Shown: piece after piece, positions 6,450-11,588 of the stretch | Layout of the letters: every line of letters starts with the position of its first letter | Position numbering within the stretch: position 1 is the first letter of the stretch | Assembly: GCA_025922795.1 (NCBI GenBank) | Contig: JAICHC010000028.1 | Coordinates: 1-11,588 of the forward strand | From: Candidatus Binatia bacterium | GTDB lineage: Bacteria > Desulfobacterota_B > Binatia > UBA9968 | Direction of reading: 5' to 3' | DNA: 11,588 nucleotides | Translations under genes and position numbers: made by a program | Notes under the pieces: model-generated | What the model saw: the letters and a program-made list of their open reading frames with translations, nothing else | Database searches by the model: none | Told to the model about the DNA's origin: nothing

Positions 6450-6719
6450 ATGAAGATTAAAGTCGAATCCCAGTCCGATTCCAAGGGACAAAAAGGTCCT
6501 ACCCGGTTTACGCTTGGAACGCGAACGATTGAAGTCGAGGCATGCGTCGATCGCTGGCATGGCGAGCAGGCATGTTATTACCGCGTACTCGGGAATGACG
6601 AAAACTCCTACATTTTGAAGGGCCCGTTGGACGACGGCTCGTGGGAGTTGGTTTCGTTCACGCATAAAGACTCCCGAGGCACCGAATTGGAATACGAAGG
6701 AAAAAGGGAACTTCAGTAA
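6450..6719 (+). CDS. Small protein of unknown function (89 residues)
   Basis: This gene encodes 89 residues starting MKIKVESQ and ending KRELQ. It has no signal peptide or membrane helix and is polar, so a cytoplasmic protein is expected. The middle region, with DRWHGEQACYYRVLGNDENS (residues 34-53) followed by YILKGPLDDGSWELVSF (54-70), alternates hydrophobic and polar residues as in a small beta-sheet protein. It resembles the short RWYG...YF.V...YILR...W.L type hypotheticals seen in many soil bacteria, though I cannot name a family. The ATG at 6450 is preferred because it lies downstream of a good promoter candidate; an in-frame TTG at 6402 would add 16 residues but overlaps the promoter. 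No strong ribosome binding site is visible. It is divergent from the aldolase gene and co-directional with the oxidoreductase 94 bases downstream. No function is proposed. Confidence 0.65.
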   Translation: MKIKVESQSDSKGQKGPTRFTLGTRTIEVEACVDRWHGEQACYYRVLGNDENSYILKGPLDDGSWELVSFTHKDSRGTELEYEGKRELQ

Positions 6720-6762
6720 ATCACCTCTTTCGTTTCCCTTCTCTAAGCTTTCACTTTCGTCC

Positions 6763-6783
6763 TTCTCTCGCGGCGGGAGAGAA
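6763..6783 (+). terminator. Weak hairpin between the small gene and the oxidoreductase
   Basis: TTCTCTC (6763-6769) and GAGAGAA (6777-6783) can pair around a seven-base loop and are followed by ATTT. It might end transcription of the small gene, but the stem is short and the T tract is poor. It may instead be a copy of a dispersed CTCTC/GAGAG palindrome. Confidence 0.3.
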
Positions 6784-6813
6784 ATTTAACCTGACGGTGT
6801 CGAGGAAAGGGAG

Positions 6814-8157
6814 ATGTCGAAACACCACTTAGTCGCAGTTGTGGGCGCCGGCCCGGCGGGAATCTATGGCACTCGCAAATTGACCGAAGCAGGCCATCGC
6901 GTGGTGCTGCTCAATCGAGACATCAAGCCGGGCGGCTTGGCGGAGTACGGCATTTTCGTCGATAAGGAAAAGATGAAAACCGGGCTGCGCAAGCAATTCA
7001 AAAGAATTCTCGCCAATCCCAACGTCTTTTATTTCGGCCACGTTAGCGTAGGAGAGGACAAAGCGCTTACTTTGGCAGAGCTGAAGAGCATGGGTTTTGG
7101 CGCCGTTGTCGTTACTGCGGGTGCTCAGGGCACGAAGAAACTAGGCATCGAGGGCGAGGATTGCATCGGCGTCTATCATGCGAAGGACGTGGTTTATCAC
7201 TTTAACTCTTTGCCGCCGTTCAGCCAGCGGAATTTTGAAATCGGCCGGCGTGTGGCGATTATCGGCATGGGCAATGTCATGGTGGATATCGCCAACTGGC
7301 TGCTCAACCATAAAAAGATCGACCAGGTGGTGGTCGTAGCCCGGCGCGGTCCGCTCGAAAAGGCCTACGACGACAGTGAATTCGAAGTGGTCGAACCGTA
7401 CCTCGACAACGCCGACATGGCCCAAGAAATCGATCGGATCGCGCCGCAACTTACGGCGGTGGGACAAAGCATTGACGAGATCACGCAAAAGTTCGTCAAG
7501 GAAGGCGCGCCCGCGGAGGGGCGCCGGTTGACCTTTCGCTATCTCTGCTCGCCGACAAAAGTGATTGCCAATGAGCAAGGACGTGTTGCGGCTCTTGAAG
7601 CCGAAGAAAACGAAATGGTGCTCCAGGATGGCAAGACCGTCGCCAAGGGGACCGGTGTGATGCGGCGGATCGACGTCGACTGCGTGATCTACGCCATCGG
7701 CGACCAAGTCGATGCATCGCTCGGTTTGCCGTTTTCCCGCGGGGCTTTCGTCACTAACCCGGGAAAGCTTCCTGGCGATCCGAATCCCGCCGCCTACCAG
7801 CCCTACGATCCCGAGATCAAACAGGTGCTAGACGGCATTTTCGTGGCCGGCTGGTCCCGCAACGCCAGCGTCGGTCTGGTCGGCGTTGCCAAGCAAGACG
7901 CCGAGCGCGGCATGAAGGTTGTCAACGAGTATCTCGCGACCAAGGAGGGCCTATCGAGCGGCGAGATGGAGGCGCGAATTGAAGCCTTAATGGACGACCT
8001 TAAAAAAAAGGGTGTTTCGCTCGTGACCAAAGAAGACATCGAGCTGCTTGAAAGCGCTGAACAAGAAGAAGCCCGCGCGCGAAAAACCTGGGACTTCAAA
8101 TACACCAGCGATGAAAAAATGCTCGAAGTGATTGCTGCGCGAAAGGCGGCGCCATAG
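6814..8157 (+). CDS. NADP/FAD oxidoreductase, adrenodoxin-reductase (ferredoxin-NADP reductase) type
   Basis: This 447-residue cytoplasmic flavoprotein probably moves electrons between NADP(H) and a small iron-sulfur protein such as ferredoxin. The FAD-binding GAGPAG is at 11-16. Residues 39-47 (PGGLAEYGI) fit the FAD-contacting segment of this family, which also occurs in the glutamate synthase small subunit. The NADP-binding GMGNVMVD is at 151-158, and ARRGP at 176-180 supplies the two Arg expected to hold the NADPH 2'-phosphate. The conserved GW near the flavin is at 346-347, followed by the SVGLVG segment. The last 65 residues or so (about 380-447) form a charged helical tail not needed for the core fold. 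The ATG at 6814 is supported by AGGAAAGGGAG just upstream. No ferredoxin or glutamate synthase large subunit lies beside it, so the partner is unknown. It appears to be a single-gene unit, as a strong terminator follows. Confidence 0.85.
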   Translation: MSKHHLVAVVGAGPAGIYGTRKLTEAGHRVVLLNRDIKPGGLAEYGIFVDKEKMKTGLRKQFKRILANPNVFYFGHVSVGEDKALTLAELKSMGFGAVVVTAGAQGTKKLGIEGEDCIGVYHAKDVVYHFNSLPPFSQRNFEIGRRVAIIGMGNVMVDIANWLLNHKKIDQVVVVARRGPLEKAYDDSEFEVVEPYLDNADMAQEIDRIAPQLTAVGQSIDEITQKFVKEGAPAEGRRLTFRYLCSPTKVIANEQGRVAALEAEENEMVLQDGKTVAKGTGVMRRIDVDCVIYAIGDQVDASLGLPFSRGAFVTNPGKLPGDPNPAAYQPYDPEIKQVLDGIFVAGWSRNASVGLVGVAKQDAERGMKVVNEYLATKEGLSSGEMEARIEALMDDLKKKGVSLVTKEDIELLESAEQEEARARKTWDFKYTSDEKMLEVIAARKAAP

Positions 8158-8190
8158 GCAGCCCTTTCGATTTACTTAGTTTGCAAGAAT

Positions 8191-8231
8191 AAGCCGGAAG
8201 TTTTCACGCTACTCTTCCGGCTTTTTTTTTT
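8191..8231 (+). terminator. Strong rho-independent terminator after the oxidoreductase
   Basis: AAGCCGGAAG (8191-8200) and CTTCCGGCTT (8214-8223) form a perfect 10-bp stem around a 13-base loop. A run of ten T residues (8222-8231) follows directly. This separates the oxidoreductase from the acetyl-CoA synthetase gene. Confidence 0.92.
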
Positions 8232-8298
8232 CGTCCAATCTCCCATGGTACGTGATCATGCTGACGCGTACCCGTCTAAACTGGGGCTCGGGGGGCTC

Positions 8299-8327
8299 TT
8301 GCCAACCCGTGGAGGCTCAAATAGAAT
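8299..8327 (+). promoter_or_regulatory. Candidate sigma70-type promoter for acetyl-CoA synthetase
   Basis: TTGCCA (8299-8304), a 17-base spacer and TAGAAT (8322-8327) resemble the -35 and -10 boxes. They lie between the upstream terminator and the ATG at 8380. The rest of the 222-base gap between the two genes shows no other clear feature. Confidence 0.45.
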
Positions 8328-8364
8328 CCAAAACGTTTTTCCAAGGGCCCGCTGCAATTTTTGG

Positions 8365-8371
8365 AAGGAGG
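8365..8371 (+). promoter_or_regulatory. Ribosome binding site deciding the acs start
   Basis: AAGGAGG lies eight bases before the ATG at 8380. The frame stays open back to an ATG at 8245, but the extra 45 residues have no family counterpart and would span the promoter candidate. Confidence 0.85.
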
Positions 8372-8379
8372 TTGGCATC

Positions 8380-10326
8380 ATGGCGGACAAGGCGATCGAG
8401 GTTCTGCTGGATGAGAAAAGAAATTTTCCACCGCCCAAAGATTTTAAAAAAAACGCCAACATGAGAAGCGCGAGCGTTTTTAATGCGGCGCGCAAAAATC
8501 CGCAAGCCTTCTGGGCCAAGGCTGCCAAAGAGCTTCACTGGTTCAAACCGTGGAAGAAAGTTTTGCAATGGAACACGCCGTGGGCCAAGTGGTTCATCGG
8601 CGGCAAGCTCAATGCGTCGTACAATTGTCTCGATCGCCAGGTCAATTCAGAACGCAAGAATAAGGCGGCGATCATCTGGGAAGGCGAACCGGGCGACGAG
8701 CGCGTGCTGACCTACCGCGATGTTTGGCGCGAAGTGAACAAATTCGCCAATGTCTTGAAACGAGTCGGAGTCAACAAGGGCGACCGGGTATGTCTCTACA
8801 TGGGAATGATTCCAGAGCTGGTCATAGCCATGCATGCTTGTAATCGCATCGGCGCGCCGCACAGCGTAGTTTTCGGAGGCTTCAGCGCGGAAGCTTTGCG
8901 CGACCGTATCAACGACGCCCAAGCAAAAGTGCTCGTCACGGCCGACGGCGGTTATCGGCGCGGCAGCGTTGTGCCGCTGAAAAAAAATGCCGACGAGGCG
9001 CTTACTGATACACCGTCGATCGAGCACGTCGTCGTGGTGAAACGAGTCGGCGCGGAATCTGGCGCGCAGATGAAAGAGGGCCGCGATCATTGGTGGGATG
9101 ATCTGATGGACGATGCACCCCTGTGGTGCGCGCCGGAGCCGATGGATAGCGAAGACACGTTGTTCATCCTCTACACCAGCGGGACAACAGGAAAGCCGAA
9201 AGGCATCGTTCACACCACCGGCGGTTATCTCACCGGAGTCGCTCTGGCCAACAAGTGGATCTTCGACATGAAGGAGGATGACGTCTTCTGGTGCGCCGCC
9301 GACATTGGCTGGGTCACCGGACACACGCATATCGTCTACGGACCGATGGCGAACGGAGTGACTCAAGTCATGTATGAAGGCACGCCGGACTGGCCCGATA
9401 AGGACCGCTTATGGCGCATTGTGGAAAAGTACGGTGTGACAATCTTTCATACGGCGCCAACGGCGATCCGTACGTTCATGCGCTGGGGTACGGAGTTTCC
9501 CGGCAAGCACAATTTAAAGAGCTTACGGCTGCTTGGCACGGTCGGTGAACCGATCAATCCAGAGGCTTGGGTTTGGTATCACAAAAATATCGGCGGTGGG
9601 CGCTGCCCGGTGATGGACACCTGGTGGCAAACGGAGACCGGCCATCCGCTGATCACGCCGCTCCCCGCCATCACAAAACTCAAACCGGGCTCCGCGACCA
9701 TGCCGTTTCCCGGCATCGAAGCCGACGTCGTCGATGAGACCGGCAAGTCCGTTCCCAAAGGCGGCGGCGGCTACCTGGTCCTGACGAAACCCTGGCCGGC
9801 GATGATGCGGACGATCTACGGCGATCCGGACCGCTTCGTTCAGACCTATTGGAGCCGCTTTCCCGGAAAGTATTTTGCAGGAGACGGCTGCAAGCGCGAC
9901 AAGGACGGTTATTTCTGGTTGCTCGGCCGGGTCGACGACGTGATGAACGTAGCCGGTCACCGAATCAGCACCATGGAGGTCGAAAGTGCATTGGTCGATC
10001 ACAAAAATGTTGCGGAGTCCGCGGTGATCGGTAAAGAGCACGAGATCAAGGGCCAGGCGATCTGCGCTTTCGTGTCGTTAAAAGCCGGTGTGGACGGAAA
10101 CAACGCGCTCGTCGACGAGCTCAAAGCTCACGTGGCGAAGAAGATCGGGCCGATCGCCAGGCCGGACGAAATACTTTTTACCGCGGAGTTGCCGAAAACG
10201 CGCAGCGGCAAGATTATGCGCCGCTTGCTGCGCGACATCGCCGATGGGCGCGCGCTGGGCGATACGACGACACTGGCCGACTCCACGGTCGTGGCAAAAT
10301 TGAAGGAGCAATACGAAGAGGAATGA
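8380..10326 (+). CDS. acs: Acetyl-CoA synthetase (AMP-forming)
   Basis: This cytoplasmic enzyme activates acetate with ATP to acetyl-AMP and then forms acetyl-CoA, letting the cell assimilate free acetate. At 648 residues it matches the usual length of about 650. The N-terminal ACAS domain is at about 30-90. The ATP phosphate-binding motif [11 protein letters not shown] is at 265-275, [10 protein letters not shown] at 388-397, and DTWWQTETG at 413-421. The second Trp (W416) corresponds to the residue that restricts the pocket to acetate in Salmonella Acs. GDG and [13 protein letters not shown] mark the hinge and C-terminal domain. The catalytic Lys of RSGK is K611, the site acetylated by Pat-type enzymes in relatives. 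After TETG comes HP where the Salmonella enzyme has GF. The start is set by a strong AAGGAGG. It is preceded by a terminator and a promoter candidate, and the downstream binding-protein gene could be co-transcribed. Confidence 0.97.
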   Translation: MADKAIEVLLDEKRNFPPPKDFKKNANMRSASVFNAARKNPQAFWAKAAKELHWFKPWKKVLQWNTPWAKWFIGGKLNASYNCLDRQVNSERKNKAAIIWEGEPGDERVLTYRDVWREVNKFANVLKRVGVNKGDRVCLYMGMIPELVIAMHACNRIGAPHSVVFGGFSAEALRDRINDAQAKVLVTADGGYRRGSVVPLKKNADEALTDTPSIEHVVVVKRVGAESGAQMKEGRDHWWDDLMDDAPLWCAPEPMDSEDTLFILYTSGTTGKPKGIVHTTGGYLTGVALANKWIFDMKEDDVFWCAADIGWVTGHTHIVYGPMANGVTQVMYEGTPDWPDKDRLWRIVEKYGVTIFHTAPTAIRTFMRWGTEFPGKHNLKSLRLLGTVGEPINPEAWVWYHKNIGGGRCPVMDTWWQTETGHPLITPLPAITKLKPGSATMPFPGIEADVVDETGKSVPKGGGGYLVLTKPWPAMMRTIYGDPDRFVQTYWSRFPGKYFAGDGCKRDKDGYFWLLGRVDDVMNVAGHRISTMEVESALVDHKNVAESAVIGKEHEIKGQAICAFVSLKAGVDGNNALVDELKAHVAKKIGPIARPDEILFTAELPKTRSGKIMRRLLRDIADGRALGDTTTLADSTVVAKLKEQYEEE

Positions 10327-10402
10327 GCAGGAGTTAGTCGGAGGCAACAGGTCATCGTGAGCGGACGGTTAGGGGCACTAGCAGGAATCGGAGGCTGCAA
10401 TC

Positions 10403-11413
10403 ATGGGCAGAACATTGGCGGGAAAGCTAGTTTTGATCGCACTTGTGATTGGCTCTTTCGGCTGGCCATGCTCTGTGCAGGCGCAGGATAAGTCGCTTAA
10501 GAAGATCAGTTGGGGTGTAACGTCTTTGTCCGCATCCAATTGGATCCCCTGGATTGCCAAAGAAGCGAAGCTCTACGAGAAGAACGGGCTGGACGTCGAG
10601 TTGATTCTGGTCAAGGGTTCGGGCCAAACTTCGACGGCGATTCTCGGCGGCAGTCTGTTCGCCGCGCCGGTCGCGGTGCCGACCGTGATGATGGCGAATC
10701 TGGGCGGGGCCGATTTGGTCAACATCGCTCACACCGTCCCCGGGGTTCAGAGCAAACTCTTGGTTAAGCGGGAGATTCAACGTCCCGAAGACATCAAGGG
10801 AAAAAGGATCGCGACCTCAAGCTTGGGTTCCCTAGGCGATTTTTTGTTTAAATATATCATTCGCAAAAATGGCATGGACCCGATTCGCGACGTCGTTTGG
10901 CTCTCGATCGGAACGCCGCCGGAGCGGCTTCAGGCGTTGGCCTCGGGACGAGTCGACGCCGCCGACTTGTCTTATCCGACTGACGCTCAGGCACTGCGCA
11001 TGGGATACCGAGTTCTCTGGGACGCGAGAAAGGAAGTCGTCTATCCTTCCATGTCCGTGGTGACCCGGCGCAAGACTGTTAAAGAAGACCGCGATACGGT
11101 AATGCGCATGCTCAAATCTCACGTTGAAGGGATCGCCTATTTCAAGGCAAACAAAGAATTCAGCATGAAGGTTCTGAGCAAGTATTTACGAACAAGCGAT
11201 CAGGAGCTTTTGGAGGGCTCCTACGAAATTTTCAGCAAGGATTTCATCTCCGTGCCCTACCCGATCATGCATGGCCTTGACGCCACTTACGATTATGTGG
11301 CGCAGACCAGACCTGAGATTCGCAATCGCAAGCCCGAGGAGTTCATGGACCCGACCTTGATCGCTGAACTGGACAAGAGTGGCTTTATCAAGAAGTTGTA
11401 CGGACAAAAATAG
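10403..11413 (+). CDS. NMT1/THI5-like ABC transporter substrate-binding protein
   Basis: This 336-residue periplasmic protein would capture a small organic ligand for an ABC importer of the nitrate/sulfonate/taurine/thiamine-precursor class. A signal peptide covers about residues 1-27, with likely cleavage after VQA. The mature part has the family pattern: ISWGVTSLSASNWIPWIAKE at 35-54, KLYEKNGLDVELILV at 56-70, GSGQTSTAILGGSLFAAPVA around 72-91, the EDIKGKRIATSSLGS hinge region at 129-143, and GRVDAADLSYPTD at 182-194. The ATG at 10403 has GGAGG eight bases upstream. It follows acs after 76 bases. No permease or ATPase gene lies in the remaining 175 bases of the window, so it looks like an orphan binding protein, as is common for this family in some uncultured soil lineages. 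The ligand cannot be read from the sequence; thiamine precursors, sulfonates or aromatic acids are all possible. Confidence 0.88.
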   Translation: MGRTLAGKLVLIALVIGSFGWPCSVQAQDKSLKKISWGVTSLSASNWIPWIAKEAKLYEKNGLDVELILVKGSGQTSTAILGGSLFAAPVAVPTVMMANLGGADLVNIAHTVPGVQSKLLVKREIQRPEDIKGKRIATSSLGSLGDFLFKYIIRKNGMDPIRDVVWLSIGTPPERLQALASGRVDAADLSYPTDAQALRMGYRVLWDARKEVVYPSMSVVTRRKTVKEDRDTVMRMLKSHVEGIAYFKANKEFSMKVLSKYLRTSDQELLEGSYEIFSKDFISVPYPIMHGLDATYDYVAQTRPEIRNRKPEEFMDPTLIAELDKSGFIKKLYGQK

Positions 11414-11440
11414 TCGTGAAAACGGGAGGACGAATAGCTA

Positions 11441-11491
11441 TAAGTGTCAAAGAAAAAACCAATCCTTCGCTGGTGCTCAGGATGACACTTA
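11441..11491. repeat. Short element bounded by 9-bp inverted repeats
   Basis: TAAGTGTCA (11441-11449) and TGACACTTA (11483-11491) are perfect inverted repeats around a 33-base centre. The right part, read on the minus strand, begins AAGTGTCATCCTGAGCACC and continues with AGCGAAGGATT. That resembles the dispersed TCATTCTGAGCG...GCGAAGAAT repeats common in many bacterial genomes. It lies 27 bases after the binding-protein stop and could fold in mRNA. Confidence 0.55.
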
Positions 11492-11566
11492 GGACCCGGA
11501 TGAATGACATGAAAACTCCACTAAAATTGAATAGCGTATCGGATCATCCGCGACTGTCTTTTGCGC

Positions 11567-11588
11567 GTGTCATTCTGAGGAGCCGCGC
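11567..11588 (+). repeat. Second, partial copy of the GTGTCATyCTGAG repeat at the window edge
   Basis: GTGTCATTCTGAGGAGC at 11567-11583 matches the minus-strand reading of the element at 11469-11488 (GTGTCATCCTGAGCACC) in 14 of 17 positions, in opposite orientation. The copy runs off the window end. Between the two copies (11492-11566) I see no gene. Confidence 0.45.

Noticed and set aside
7141..7707. 188-residue open frame antisense to the FAD oxidoreductase
   Set aside because: It lies wholly within conserved coding sequence and shows no family features.
8245..8379. 45-codon upstream extension of acs
   Set aside because: The acetyl-CoA synthetase family starts near the ATG at 8380, which has a strong ribosome binding site; the extension spans the promoter candidate.
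8647..9366. 239-residue open frame on the minus strand inside acs
   Set aside because: It is fully antisense to a highly conserved enzyme gene and has no domain or ribosome binding site; GC-rich third positions explain the open frame.
11414..11588. Possible CRISPR or transposon end at the window edge
   Set aside because: Only two imperfect, oppositely oriented repeat copies are seen, without regular spacers or a transposase; a dispersed small repeat is the simpler reading.

Overview
The window looks like a chromosomal segment of an uncultured Gram-negative bacterium with a quinone-based respiratory chain. Several traits are compatible with deltaproteobacterial-type lineages (Binatota, Desulfobacterota or Methylomirabilota/Rokubacteria relatives). 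These are a cytochrome b split into a b6-like half and an extended C-terminal half, a membrane-anchored multiheme cytochrome c beside it, and an orphan NMT1/THI5-like binding protein. No marker gene is present, so the taxonomic placement is inference and weak.

Region 1 (1-5660, + strand) is a respiratory operon. It begins with the 3' part of a Rieske iron-sulfur protein cut by the window edge. Next come a b6-type cytochrome b carrying the Cys used for the extra c-type heme, and a five-helix subunit IV-like protein. A 55-residue, two-helix membrane protein starts directly on the stop codon of the latter. Then comes an 896-residue octaheme cytochrome c with a membrane anchor, a long coiled-coil stalk, a triheme head and five monoheme repeats. 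A secreted cupredoxin-like protein closes the operon ahead of a hairpin. Together they suggest a quinol-oxidising bc-type complex in which the octaheme protein replaces the usual cytochrome c1 or f, with the cupredoxin as a possible soluble partner.

Region 2 (5696-6719) holds a divergent pair. A class II aldolase/adducin-family protein on the minus strand has lost two of the usual metal-binding histidines. A small protein of unknown function on the plus strand has a good promoter candidate.

Region 3 (6814-8231) is an adrenodoxin-reductase-type NADP/FAD oxidoreductase ended by a strong intrinsic terminator. Region 4 (8299-11413) is acetyl-CoA synthetase followed by an NMT1/THI5-like periplasmic binding protein without visible transporter partners. 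The last 175 bases hold no gene. They contain a short element bounded by 9-bp inverted repeats and a second, related repeat copy running off the edge. No tRNA, rRNA, CRISPR array, insertion sequence or phage gene was seen.
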